DNA of 64,000 nt, from NCBI RefSeq assembly GCF_000721265.1, contig NZ_JOFZ01000002.1, positions 434,001 to 498,000 on the forward strand. The letters run 5' to 3'. A model generated the notes under the pieces. The model did not search any database, was not told the DNA's origin, and worked only from the letters and a program-made list of their open reading frames with translations. Below are positions 44,263 through 53,812 of the stretch, piece after piece (positions within the stretch are counted from its first letter, which is position 1; each line of letters opens with the position of its first letter). A program made the translations under genes and the position numbers. The DNA is from Streptomyces sp. NRRL F-5126 (GTDB taxonomy: Bacteria > Actinomycetota > Actinomycetes > Streptomycetales > Streptomycetaceae).

Positions 44263-44892
44263 CTATCCCGCCGTCAGCCGGGGCGCGGGCAAGGGAGCCA
44301 CGCGGCGGTCGACGTAGGAGACGATGTCCTCGCCGCCCTCGTACAGCCCTGCGATGCACTCCTCCCAGCGGGCGACCAGGCCCGGCTCGGTGTGGCGCAC
44401 CGCCCCGTCGAGCAGACCCTGCTGCGTGTACCGCACCTCGTAGAGCACCCCGCCGCCCAGCGTGACGACCTCCGGCAGCGAGCGGACGGCTTCCAGGGGC
44501 CGCACCTTCTCCGCGCCGACGACCCGGACCGGCGAGCCGCTCTCGCCCTGGACCCGCAGGGCGTGCAGCTCCCACTGGAGGTACGGCGTCAGTGGTTCCT
44601 CCACGACCCGCACCCGGTGGAAAACGCTGCCCCGCGCCCTGTCCTCGCGCGCGATCCGCTCCCAGCGATCCCGCTTCTCCCCGTGCAGCCGCAGCGCCTC
44701 CTGCCAGTCACCGCGCCGGAACGCGTCCCAACTGGGGGAGGGGCCCTCCTCGAACTGCTGCCGACGCTCCAGCTTCCAGCTGTCCCGGCCGGTCACCTCA
44801 CCGTCGCGCAGCCGGAAGTCGCGCCGGTACGCCTCGGTCGTCAGCCGCTCGCCCGTCGCGTCTTCCAGGTCCAGGTCACCGGGATCAGGCAT
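44263..44892 (-). CDS. DUF6879-like protein
   Basis: 209 residues. It begins MPDPGDLDLEDATGERL; FEEGPSPSWDAFRRGDWQEAL and GSVFHRVRVVEEPLTPYLQWEL match the DUF6879 family (my identification from memory). VLYEVRYTQQGLLDGAVRHTEP leads to a C-terminal VARWEECIAGLYEGGEDI. It has an alpha/beta cytoplasmic look, no known catalytic motif and no membrane segment. ATG 44892 overlaps the preceding gene's 3' end by 8 bp, so it is coupled; the NB-ARC gene starts about 90 bp downstream. Confidence 0.75.
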   Translation of the reverse strand: MPDPGDLDLEDATGERLTTEAYRRDFRLRDGEVTGRDSWKLERRQQFEEGPSPSWDAFRRGDWQEALRLHGEKRDRWERIAREDRARGSVFHRVRVVEEPLTPYLQWELHALRVQGESGSPVRVVGAEKVRPLEAVRSLPEVVTLGGGVLYEVRYTQQGLLDGAVRHTEPGLVARWEECIAGLYEGGEDIVSYVDRRVAPLPAPRLTAG

Positions 44893-45154
44893 CGGCGATG
44901 TCCTGCTTCGCTGCCCGCAGCGTGCGCCCGGGGATGACGACCAGACGTTCGTCCTCCGCGATCGTGGCATCGGCGGGTAGGCGCGCGGCGTAGGCGTCCG
45001 TCAGATCACGGCCGATGACGGCGATGTCACCGTTGCCCAGTTCCCAGATGTCCGGGCAGCCGTCCCTGTCCTCGGTGACCTCCAGCGCCTGCGGCGACTT
45101 CCCCAGCCGGCGCCGGAACGAAGCAGCCGGATCGGCCTCCCACACACGAGCCAT
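44885..45154 (-). CDS. Small protein of the DUF6879/NB-ARC operon
   Basis: 89 residues. MARVWEADPAASFRRRLG leads to GCPDIWELGNGDIAVIGRDLT and DERLVVIPGRTLRAAKQDIA. It looks like a small beta-rich protein; I do not recognise a domain. ATG 45154 has AAAGG upstream, and the longer frame to 45286 is rejected. First of a three-gene minus-strand operon; its tight coupling to the DUF6879-like gene suggests the pair act together. Confidence 0.65.
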   Translation of the reverse strand: MARVWEADPAASFRRRLGKSPQALEVTEDRDGCPDIWELGNGDIAVIGRDLTDAYAARLPADATIAEDERLVVIPGRTLRAAKQDIADA

Positions 45155-45267
45155 GCGCCCACCTTTCCAGGTGTTCACGGACAGATACCCGCAGTCATCC
45201 CGTGGAGGAGTGTACGGAGCGTGTCCGTCTGCTCTCAACGACTCTTCCGGCCATCCCCGCGATCGGC

Positions 45268-45340
45268 GCCCTAAGGCCCCCGGCACGGGGCCTTAGGGCC
45301 GTACGCGGGGCAGCGCCCGGCGCCTAAGGCGTCCGGGCGC
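45268..45340. repeat. Two successive strong hairpins containing CCTAAGG/CCTTAGG
   Basis: Hairpin 1: GCCCTAAGGCCCC (45268-45280) pairs perfectly with 45287-45299 across CGGCAC. Hairpin 2: GCGCCCGGCGCC (45313-45324) pairs with 45328-45340 across TAA, with one bulged T. Both lie in a 283-bp divergent gap, not between converging genes, so ordinary termination does not explain them. Confidence 0.65.
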
Positions 45341-45437
45341 CGCCAAGATGCGGAAGTCGCCCGATGCGGCAGGGGTACCTCGGCGACGAGGGTGGAGGCG
45401 TCAACAGGACGACCGCACCAGCACCCAGGAGAACCCG

Positions 45438-45611
45438 ATGATCGCGTACGACGTGCAGAAGGCCCACCACGCCGACCTGCTCCGCGAGGCCGCCGCCGGG
45501 CGCCTGGCCCGGCAGGCCAAGGAGGCCCGCAAGGCGGCGGCCCGCGAGCGAGTCCATGACACCGGGCGGCGGGTGAGGCCGCTGCAGCAGCTGTTCGACC
45601 ACGCGGCATGA
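45438..45611 (+). CDS. 57-residue protein upstream of the LAL regulator
   Basis: Alanine/arginine-rich, predicted helical: MIAYDVQKAHHADLLREAAAG then RLARQAKEARKAAARERVHD. An AGGAGAA ribosome site lies about 7 bp before ATG 45438. Its stop overlaps the ATG at 45608 (ATGA). It could be a regulator-associated peptide or a translational-coupling leader; no known family. Confidence 0.55.
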   Translation: MIAYDVQKAHHADLLREAAAGRLARQAKEARKAAARERVHDTGRRVRPLQQLFDHAA

Positions 45612-48600
45612 GTGGCGGGGCCGGTGTGCGGGCCCCGGAGGCGGACGCCTGTGCGATGCTCGGGCCTGTGGAGAGCAGATCCGTCAGCCCGGTGTTCGTC
45701 GGCAGGGCACGAGAGATGGCGGCCCTACGGCAGGCCCTGGCCGACGCGGCCGCCGGAGAGCCGCAGGCCGTGCTCGTCGGCGGAGAGGCCGGGGTCGGCA
45801 AGACCCGCCTCGTGGAGGAACTCGCCGACGCGGCCTGCGAGCGTGACGCGGTCGTCGTCACCGGCGGATGCGTCGAGATCGGCGCGGAGGGCCTGCCCTT
45901 CGCGCCCTTCTCCACCGCGCTGCGCTCCCTGCGCCGCCGCCTGCCCGGCGAACTCGCCGCCGCGGCCGACGGGCAGGAGAACGAGCTCTCGCGGATCCTG
46001 CCTGAGCTGGGCGCGCCGAGCCCCGACGCGCTCGAACAGGACGGCACTGCCCGGTTGTTCGAGCTGACGGCGCGGCTGCTCGAGCGCGTCGCCGCCGACC
46101 GCACGGTCGTCCTCGTCATCGAGGACCTGCACTGGGCCGACGCCTCCACCCGCCACCTGCTTGCCTACCTCTTCCGTGCGTTGCGCCGCGGCCGGCTCCT
46201 CGTCATCGCCACCTACCGGTCCGACGACATCCACCGCCGCCACCCCCTGCGGCCGCTCCTCGCCGAACTCGACAGGCTGCGCTCACTGCGCCACGTCGAC
46301 CTGGAGCGCTTCACCCGCGCCGAGGTGCATCGCCAGCTCACCGGCATCCGGGCCGCGGAACCGGACGCCGTGCTCGTCGACCGGATCTTCCGTCGCTCCG
46401 ACGGCAACGCGTTCTTCGTCGAGGAACTGTCCTGCTCCTACGACGAGGGCTGCGCCTGCGGCATGACCGACTCGCTGCGCGACCTGCTGCTCGTGCGCGT
46501 CGAACGACTGCCCGAGGACACCCAGCGCGTGGTGAGGTTCGCGGCGGAGGGCGGCACCACTGTCGAGTACCCCCTGCTGCTCGCCGTCGCCGAACTGGCC
46601 GAGGACGATCTCATAGCGGCGCTGCGCCTCGCCGTCGGCGCGAACGTCCTGCTGCCCACCGCGGACGGTGACGGCTACCGCTTCCGCCACTCGCTGGTGC
46701 GCGAGGCCGTCAGCGACGACCTGCTGCCCGGCGAGCGCTCCCGCCTCAACCGGCGCTACGCGCAGGCCCTTGAGGCCGACCCCTCCCTCGTGCGGGCGGA
46801 CGAGCGCACGACGCGGCTGGCCAGCCACTGGTACAGCGCGCACGACCGGGCCAAAGCGCTGCCCGCCGTGCTCCTCGCCGCCGTCGAGGCACGCCGCCGC
46901 TCCGCGCACGCCGAGCGGCTGCGGCTGTTGGAACGCGCGCTCGAACTGTGGGACGAGACGCCCGACGCGGTGCGCGCCGGGCTGCGGCCCATCGACCGCG
47001 TCGACGTGTACCCGGCGTGCGGCACCGCCACCGACGGCTCCCACGCGGACGGGCACCCGGACGCGCCCGCCGGCCCCCTGCGCCACATCGACCTCCTCGC
47101 GGAGATCGTCGTCGCCGCCAGGCTCAGCGGCGACAGGGAACGTGCCCTCGCCGTCGCGAAGAAGGCCCTGCGCGTGCTGGAGGACGAGCACGACGCGCTG
47201 CGCTCCGCGTGGTTCTGGCTCCAGCGCTCGAACCTCGTGCAGGACCTCGACCGCGGCGACGGCCGGCACGAACTCGATGTGGCGGAGGAACTGACGCGCG
47301 GCCTGCCGCCTTCCGCCGTGCACGCCGAGGTGCACAGCAGGTCCGCGACCTGGGGCGCGCTGCACAGGCCGGGGCCCCAGGCGCTCGCCGCGGCCGACCG
47401 AGCCGTCGAGTACGCACGCCTCGTCGGCGCCGGGTACACCGAACTCCAGGCCCGGCTCACCCGCGGCTGGCTGGTCGCCGACGCCGGTGGCGTCGAGGAG
47501 GGCCTCGCCGAGATGTACGAGGTGCGCGACCGCGCGAAGGCGCTCGGCGCCGCCGAGCTGACCGGCCGTGTCGCCACCAACCTGCCCTCCACGCTGGAGA
47601 GCGTCGGCCGATCGCAGGAGGCGGTGGCCGCCGCCGAGGCGGGGATCGAGGCGACCCGCTCGCTCGGCCTCGCCCACCAGGAGGCGTGGACGCGCGCCAA
47701 CATGGCGCGGTCCCTGTTCTCCCTCGGCCGCTGGGACGAGATGGCGGCCTTGCTCGACGCCGTCGGCGAGGACGGGGACACCCCCAAGGTGCGCGGCTCG
47801 TTCGCGATGTACCGCGCGGAACTCGCCCTCGCCCGCGGCGACCTCGACGAGGCGCGGCGCCAGGCCGACCGGGCGCGGGCCGCCTTCGGCGTCCACGACC
47901 CGCAGCCGCAGCACTTCATTCAGCCCGCGCGCCTCGCCATGACCGTCGCCGGGCGGCGCGGCGACATCGCCGCCGCACGTGCGGAGTTCGAACGGGTCTC
48001 GGCCGGCGGATTCGGCCTCGGAACGCAGCGCTACGTACTGCCCCTGCTCGTCGCGGCCGCCGCGATCGAGGCCGACCACCGCGGCAGGCCCGAGGCGGAG
48101 GACGGACGCGCCGCCGTCCTCGAAGCGATCGGCGCGCACGCGAAGCGGATGCCGACAGCGGTCCCCGTGTGGGAGGCGCATGCCCTGATGCTCGAGGCGG
48201 AGCGCGCGCGTGCCTGCGGCGACCCCGCGCCCCGCCTGTGGGCTCGTACCACCCACGCGTTCACCGAGCTGAGCCGGCCCTACGAGCTGGCCCGCGCCCG
48301 GATGCGGTGGGCGGGCGCGCTGCTCGAGTCGCACGCCGACCGCGAGGAAGTCGCGGCGCTGCTCGGCGAGGCGCACACCACGGCGACGGCACTCGGTGCG
48401 CGGCCCCTCGCCGAGGACGTGGCGCTCCTCGCGTCCCGGGCGCGCATCACGCTGGGCGCGCCGAGCGCCGCGGCCCAGGCACCGGACTCGCCGGGGCTCT
48501 CACTCGGCCTGACGCCACGGGAACACGACGTGCTGCGCCTGGTCGCCGACGGGCTGAGCAACCGCAGGATCGCGGAGGAGCTGTACATCTCGCCGAAGAC

Positions 48601-48697
48601 GGCGAGCGTGCACGTCTCCAACATCCTCGCGAAACTCGGCGTAGCGGGCCGCACGGAGGCCGCGGCGACGGCCCACCGGCTGGGCCTGTTCACCTGA
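45608..48697 (+). CDS. Large LuxR-type (LAL) transcriptional regulator with AAA ATPase
   Basis: About 1029 residues. The N-terminal AAA_16 ATPase has GGEAGVGKTRLVEEL near residue 60, Walker B VVLVIEDLHWADAST near residue 175 and RHSLVREAV. The centre is helical with TPR-like content, and the C-terminal LuxR HTH is LTPREHDVLRLVADGLSNRR with ISPKTASVHVSNILAKLG. LALs usually activate metabolic or secondary pathways on binding a ligand; the ligand is unknown. ATG 45608 overlaps the 57-residue ORF; GTG 45668, where family homology begins (ESRSVSPVFVGR), is a credible alternative start. Confidence 0.88.
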   Translation: MSGGAGVRAPEADACAMLGPVESRSVSPVFVGRAREMAALRQALADAAAGEPQAVLVGGEAGVGKTRLVEELADAACERDAVVVTGGCVEIGAEGLPFAPFSTALRSLRRRLPGELAAAADGQENELSRILPELGAPSPDALEQDGTARLFELTARLLERVAADRTVVLVIEDLHWADASTRHLLAYLFRALRRGRLLVIATYRSDDIHRRHPLRPLLAELDRLRSLRHVDLERFTRAEVHRQLTGIRAAEPDAVLVDRIFRRSDGNAFFVEELSCSYDEGCACGMTDSLRDLLLVRVERLPEDTQRVVRFAAEGGTTVEYPLLLAVAELAEDDLIAALRLAVGANVLLPTADGDGYRFRHSLVREAVSDDLLPGERSRLNRRYAQALEADPSLVRADERTTRLASHWYSAHDRAKALPAVLLAAVEARRRSAHAERLRLLERALELWDETPDAVRAGLRPIDRVDVYPACGTATDGSHADGHPDAPAGPLRHIDLLAEIVVAARLSGDRERALAVAKKALRVLEDEHDALRSAWFWLQRSNLVQDLDRGDGRHELDVAEELTRGLPPSAVHAEVHSRSATWGALHRPGPQALAAADRAVEYARLVGAGYTELQARLTRGWLVADAGGVEEGLAEMYEVRDRAKALGAAELTGRVATNLPSTLESVGRSQEAVAAAEAGIEATRSLGLAHQEAWTRANMARSLFSLGRWDEMAALLDAVGEDGDTPKVRGSFAMYRAELALARGDLDEARRQADRARAAFGVHDPQPQHFIQPARLAMTVAGRRGDIAAARAEFERVSAGGFGLGTQRYVLPLLVAAAAIEADHRGRPEAEDGRAAVLEAIGAHAKRMPTAVPVWEAHALMLEAERARACGDPAPRLWARTTHAFTELSRPYELARARMRWAGALLESHADREEVAALLGEAHTTATALGARPLAEDVALLASRARITLGAPSAAAQAPDSPGLSLGLTPREHDVLRLVADGLSNRRIAEELYISPKTASVHVSNILAKLGVAGRTEAAATAHRLGLFT

Positions 48698-49119
48698 CCG
48701 CCCGCCGCGCCGGGACGTACGCCAGGGCCCGCGGGCGGCACACCGCACCGCGGCGCCCGCGTGCGGTGTGGGACGGGGGCGTCCAACCGGCGGCACGCCC
48801 GCGGAGACCCCCGGCAGGCGCGGCGCGTGGACGTGTGCCGGGCCCGCGCCCCCCCGCAGGCGGGAGCGGTCGCGCCGGTGACGCCCGCGCGCGCCCGTCG
48901 CGGCGCCGGTGCGCGGCGGGGTGCGGGTCAGTGGCCGCCGGTGGGCGGGCGCGGGGCCCGGCGTCCGCCGCAGGTCGCGTCGGGGATGCCCGACTGTCGG
49001 GCCCGCCCGCGGCCTCGCGGTGCCGGTGCGCGGCATGGCGCCGGACAGCGCCCACCGCGGCCGGCGCGCCCGCGGGCGTGCGCCCGCACACAGCCGTGGT
49101 GCCGCGCGGCCGGTCGCGG
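48698..49119. other. 422-bp convergent gap
   Basis: Very GC-rich, with imperfect repeats of CGCGGCGCCGGTGCGCGG-like sequence near 48900-48920 and 49018-49035. No coding signal consistent with this genome and no T-tract terminator. It separates the LAL regulator from the DUF6191-like gene on the other strand. Confidence 0.5.
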
Positions 49120-49311
49120 CTACGACTCGGCCTCGGCCTCGTCCTCCTCCGCCTGCACCCGGCGGATCGTGACCTTGCCGGACGCCAGGTCTATCGGGCC
49201 GCGCCCCGGGTCCGCGCCCTCCACGTCCACACGGGTCAGCTCCAGCCGTTTCTGCTCCTCGGCCGTGTGCTTGCGGCCCGGTGCGAAGAGGCTCTCGATC
49301 ATGTTGAACAC
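49120..49311 (-). CDS. DUF6191-like small protein
   Basis: 63 residues: VFNMIESLFAPGRKHTAEEQ, LELTRVDVEGADPGRGPIDL and an acidic tail. It resembles a small actinobacterial family (identified from memory). The GTG at 49311 has GGAAGG upstream; ATG 49302 is an alternative. Probably cytoplasmic; function unknown. It lies 25 bp after the sugar dehydrogenase gene and may be cotranscribed. Confidence 0.65.
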   Translation of the reverse strand: MFNMIESLFAPGRKHTAEEQKRLELTRVDVEGADPGRGPIDLASGKVTIRRVQAEEDEAEAES

Positions 49312-49336
49312 GGCCCGCCCGCCTTCCGCTCCCCGC

Positions 49337-50500
49337 TCAGCGCACCTCAAGCAGGAGGATCCTGTCGTCCCCCGGCTTCGGCTTGCCGCGCGTATCGGTG
49401 TTGCTGGTCACCAGCCACATCCTGTTGCCTCCGGCCGAGAGCACCGTACGCAGGCGGCCGTATTTCCCACTCAAGAACGCCTGGGGGGCCGCAGCGGATT
49501 CCCGTCCGTCCAGAGGGATGCGCCACAGCCGCTCGCCGCGCAGGGACGCCATCCACACCGAGCCGGCCACGTACGCGATGCCGCTCGGCGACGCCTCGTC
49601 CGTGTGCCACTGCTCCACGGGGTCGGTGAACCCCGGCTTGTGACCCTTGCCCTCGATCTTCGGCCAGCCGTAGTTCTTCCCCGGTTCGATCAGGTTCAGC
49701 TCGTCCCAGGTGTCCTGACCGAACTCGGACGCCCAGAGCCGCCCGGCCCTGTCCCAGGTGAGGCCCTGCACGTTGCGGTGGCCGAGGTCGTAGACCACCG
49801 AGCCCTTGAACGGGTTGCCCGGCGCGGGCGAACCGTCCGGCTTCATGCGCAGGATCTTGCCGCCGAGCGACTTCCTGTCCTGCGAAAGCCCGCTGTGGCC
49901 CGACTCGCCCGTCCCGGCGTAGAGCATCCCGTCGGGGCCGAACGCGATCCGCCCGCCGTTGTGGATGAACCCCTTGGGGATGCCCCGCAGGATGGTGTCG
50001 GGCGCGCCCAGCTGCTCCCCGGCGGGCTTGCGCGGGTCGTAGGTCATGCGGGCGATGCGGTTGTCGGACTGCGTGGTGAAGTACGCGTAGACCAGGTGGT
50101 CCGAGGAGAACGACGGCGACAGCGCGATGCCGAGCAGCCCGCCCTCGCCGGCGGGCGACACCCCGGACACCGCGCCCACTTCGGTCTTGCGGCCGTTCTT
50201 GACGTCCACGTGCGTGATCGTGCCCTCGTCGCGCGAGGACACCAGCAGGTTGCCATCCGGTAGCTCCGCCAGGCCCCACGGCGACTTCAGGTTCTCGGTC
50301 ACCGTGGAGAGGACCTTCACCGACCCCTTCGCCGGCGGCACGCTCGGCGACGCCGAGGGCGCCGTGGAGGGCGACGACGTGTGGCTCGGAGGCGCGGTGC
50401 CCGCGCCAGGCCCACCGGTGCCGTCGCCCGGCCCGCCGCACCCGGCGGCCAGGAGGATCACGGTCGCGGTCGCGGCCGTCCACACTGCGGTACGTCGCAC
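49337..50500 (-). CDS. PQQ-type sugar dehydrogenase lipoprotein (glucose/sorbosone dehydrogenase fold)
   Basis: 387 residues. The signal peptide has lipobox LLAAGC (Cys21), then a Gly/Thr/Ser/Pro linker. Beta-propeller blocks: LKSPWGLAELPDGNLLVSSRD, GEGGLLGIALSPSF, GRIAFGPDGMLYAGTGESG, GHRNVQGLTWDRAGRLWASEFGQD and GKNYGWPKIEGK. These match the GSDH/YliI (Asd) family, some of which oxidise aldoses with PQQ. No PQQ genes are nearby, so cofactor use is uncertain. It is surface-anchored. Confidence 0.9.
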   Translation of the reverse strand: MRRTAVWTAATATVILLAAGCGGPGDGTGGPGAGTAPPSHTSSPSTAPSASPSVPPAKGSVKVLSTVTENLKSPWGLAELPDGNLLVSSRDEGTITHVDVKNGRKTEVGAVSGVSPAGEGGLLGIALSPSFSSDHLVYAYFTTQSDNRIARMTYDPRKPAGEQLGAPDTILRGIPKGFIHNGGRIAFGPDGMLYAGTGESGHSGLSQDRKSLGGKILRMKPDGSPAPGNPFKGSVVYDLGHRNVQGLTWDRAGRLWASEFGQDTWDELNLIEPGKNYGWPKIEGKGHKPGFTDPVEQWHTDEASPSGIAYVAGSVWMASLRGERLWRIPLDGRESAAAPQAFLSGKYGRLRTVLSAGGNRMWLVTSNTDTRGKPKPGDDRILLLEVR

Positions 50501-50644
50501 GGCTGGCCCACCCTTTCCGGCAGCGGACGGTGACGGCGCTGGTGCCGGTCACGCCCTCCTACTGTCGCCCACGAACCCGTCCGCCCGCAGCCTCCGCGCG
50601 TACCAGGGACCCGAACGGACTCACCGAAGCGTGCCCGAGAACGG

Positions 50645-50678
50645 CTGAGGGGCCCGGCGCGATCGCCGGGCCCCTCAG
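50645..50678 (-). terminator. 15-bp stem hairpin after serA
   Basis: CTGAGGGGCCCGGCG (50645-50659) pairs perfectly with CGCCGGGCCCCTCAG (50664-50678) around CGAT. It starts 8 bp past the serA stop on the minus strand. There is no T-tract, but position and stability make it the likely end of the serA transcript. Confidence 0.75.
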
Positions 50679-50686
50679 CACCGGGG

Positions 50687-52279
50687 TCAGTCCGTCAGGT
50701 TGACCGAACGCGCCGACGCCGCGCCGATCTCCTCCGAGATCTCCGTCAGCACCGGCTGCGGCACGTTGTCGTCGACCGTGAGCACGACCAGCGCCTCGCC
50801 GCCCTCCTCGGCGCGCGACACCTGCATGCCCGCGATGTTGAGCCCGGCCTCGCCGAGGATCCGGCCCACCGTGCCGACGATGCCGGGACGGTCCTCGTAG
50901 CGCAGCACCACCATGTGGTCGGCCAGCGCGACATCCACGTCGTACTCGCCGATGGCGACGACCTTCAGCAGGTGCTTCGGGCCCGCCAGCGTGCCGGAGA
51001 CCGCGACCTCCTCGCCACCCGCCAGCGTGCCGCGCACCGTCACCACGTTGCGGTGGTTCGGCGACTCGCTCGACGTGGTCAGCCGCACCTCGACGCCACG
51101 CTCCTGCGCGAACAGCGGCGCGTTCACGTAGCTCACCGTCTCCGCGACGACGTCCTCGAACACACCCTTGAGGGCGGACAGTTCGAGCACCTTCACGTCG
51201 TGCTGCGTGATCTCGCCGCACACCTCGACATCGAGCCTCACGGCGACCTCGCCCGCCAGCGCCGTGAAGATCCGGCCGAGCTTCTCCGCGAGCGGCAGCC
51301 CCGGGCGCACGTCCTCGGCGATCACGCCGCCCTGGACGTTGACCGCGTCGGGCACGAGCTCACCCGCGAGCGCGAGGCGCACGGACTTCGCGACCGAGAC
51401 GCCCGCCTTCTCCTGCGCCTCGCCCGTCGAGGCGCCGAGGTGCGGCGTCGCCACGACCTGGTCGAACTGGAACAGGGGGGAGTCCGTGCAGGGCTCCTTC
51501 GAGTACACGTCGAGGCCGGCCGCCGCGACCCGGCCCTCCTTGAGGGCCGACGCCAGCGCCTCCTCCTCGACGATGCCGCCCCGCGCCGCGTTCACGATGC
51601 GCACCGTCGGCTTGACCTTGTGCAGCGCCTCGTCGCCGATCAGGCCGATCGTCTCCGGGGTCTTCGGCAGGTGCACCGTGATGAAGTCGGAGGCCTCGAG
51701 CAGCTCGTCGAGGCTGAGGAGCTTGACACCCATCTGCGCGGCACGCGCGGGCTGCACGTACGGGTCGTACGCCACGACCCGCATCCCGAACGCGGCCATG
51801 CGCTGCGCCACCAGCACGCCGATGCGGCCGAGGCCGACGACGCCGAGCGTCTTCTCGCTCAGCTCGACACCCGTGTACTTCGAGCGCTTCCACTCGCCGT
51901 TCTTGAGCGCGGCGTCGGCCTGCGGGATGTTGCGCGCGGTGGAGATCAGCAGACCGCACGCCAGCTCGGCGGCGGTCACGATGTTGGACGTCGGCGCGTT
52001 GACGACCATGACGCCCGCCTTGGTGGCGGCCGCGACGTCCACGTTGTCGAGTCCGACGCCGGCCCTGGCGACGACCCTCAGCTTGTTCGCCGCGGCCACG
52101 GCCTCGGCGTCCACCTTCGTGGCCGAGCGGATCAGGATCGCGTCGACGTCGGCGATCGCGGACAGCAGTTCGGCGCGGTCGGCGCCGTTGCAGTGCCGGA
52201 TCTCGAAGTCGGGGCCCAGCGCGTCGACGGTGGCGGGCGACAGCTCTTCGGCGATGAGTACGACGGGTTTGGCGGTCAC
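50687..52279 (-). CDS. serA: D-3-phosphoglycerate dehydrogenase
   Basis: First step of serine synthesis (3-phosphoglycerate to phosphohydroxypyruvate, NAD). 530 residues, the long actinobacterial form with substrate/cofactor domains, an intervening ASB domain and a C-terminal ACT domain for serine feedback (starting HMVVLRYEDRPGIVGTVG). The NAD motif is GVVGLGRIGVLVAQRM near residue 147; the catalytic His is in TPHLGAST. The GTG at 52279 has GAGGA upstream. The longer frame to 52414 is rejected. It lies downstream of ilvC. Confidence 0.96.
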   Translation of the reverse strand: MTAKPVVLIAEELSPATVDALGPDFEIRHCNGADRAELLSAIADVDAILIRSATKVDAEAVAAANKLRVVARAGVGLDNVDVAAATKAGVMVVNAPTSNIVTAAELACGLLISTARNIPQADAALKNGEWKRSKYTGVELSEKTLGVVGLGRIGVLVAQRMAAFGMRVVAYDPYVQPARAAQMGVKLLSLDELLEASDFITVHLPKTPETIGLIGDEALHKVKPTVRIVNAARGGIVEEEALASALKEGRVAAAGLDVYSKEPCTDSPLFQFDQVVATPHLGASTGEAQEKAGVSVAKSVRLALAGELVPDAVNVQGGVIAEDVRPGLPLAEKLGRIFTALAGEVAVRLDVEVCGEITQHDVKVLELSALKGVFEDVVAETVSYVNAPLFAQERGVEVRLTTSSESPNHRNVVTVRGTLAGGEEVAVSGTLAGPKHLLKVVAIGEYDVDVALADHMVVLRYEDRPGIVGTVGRILGEAGLNIAGMQVSRAEEGGEALVVLTVDDNVPQPVLTEISEEIGAASARSVNLTD

Positions 52280-52537
52280 GTGTGTCCTCACAAGTCCCAT
52301 TGCGGACGGCCGTTCCAGCGGCCGCAGGCGGTGGAGGGGTGCCGGGGGCGTGATGGCGCAGGCATGACCGTCCCGGATCATGGCTGCACGCCCTCGTCCG
52401 CGTGGAAGACGCACGACGCTGTGGGCCCGACGCGTGTGTGATGAGTCTAGTGCTGTTGCCCGGTGGCTCTACCCACCCGAGCGGAAGGATCACTCATACG
52501 TGCAAGCGGCATGTACGGCTCGGCGCCTGCGTCTTCG

Positions 52538-52584
52538 GCGCGGGGCCGCGCGCCGCCGTTTTGCGGCGTAGCGCGGCCCCGCGC
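52538..52584 (-). terminator. Nested hairpin after ilvC
   Basis: Outer arms GCGCGGGGCCGCGC (52538-52551) and GCGCGGCCCCGCGC (52571-52584) are perfect complements. An inner stem pairs CGCCGC with GCGGCG around a CGTTTT loop. It lies 8 bp past the ilvC stop on the minus strand and is a likely transcription end or attenuator before serA. Confidence 0.75.
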
Positions 52585-52591
52585 GCGTGGC

Positions 52592-53683
<1,092 letters not shown>

Positions 53684-53780
53684 TCACCGTACGGCGGGAA
53701 CGCCGGCGGTGGACGTCGGGTCTCGCCATGCGGGCGGGGAGGAGGGCGGCGCCCCCGCCCGCCGGGTGGGCCGTGCCGCA

Positions 53781-53812
53781 CCCGCCGCCGGGCCTTGTGG
53801 GCCGGTGGCGGG
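53781..53812 (-). terminator. Possible hairpin after ilvN
   Basis: CCCGCC...GGCGGG outer and CCGG...CCGG inner arms, with one G-G mismatch and one wobble pair, lie directly beyond the ilvN stop. No T-tract, so this is weak support for a partial terminator. Confidence 0.35.
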
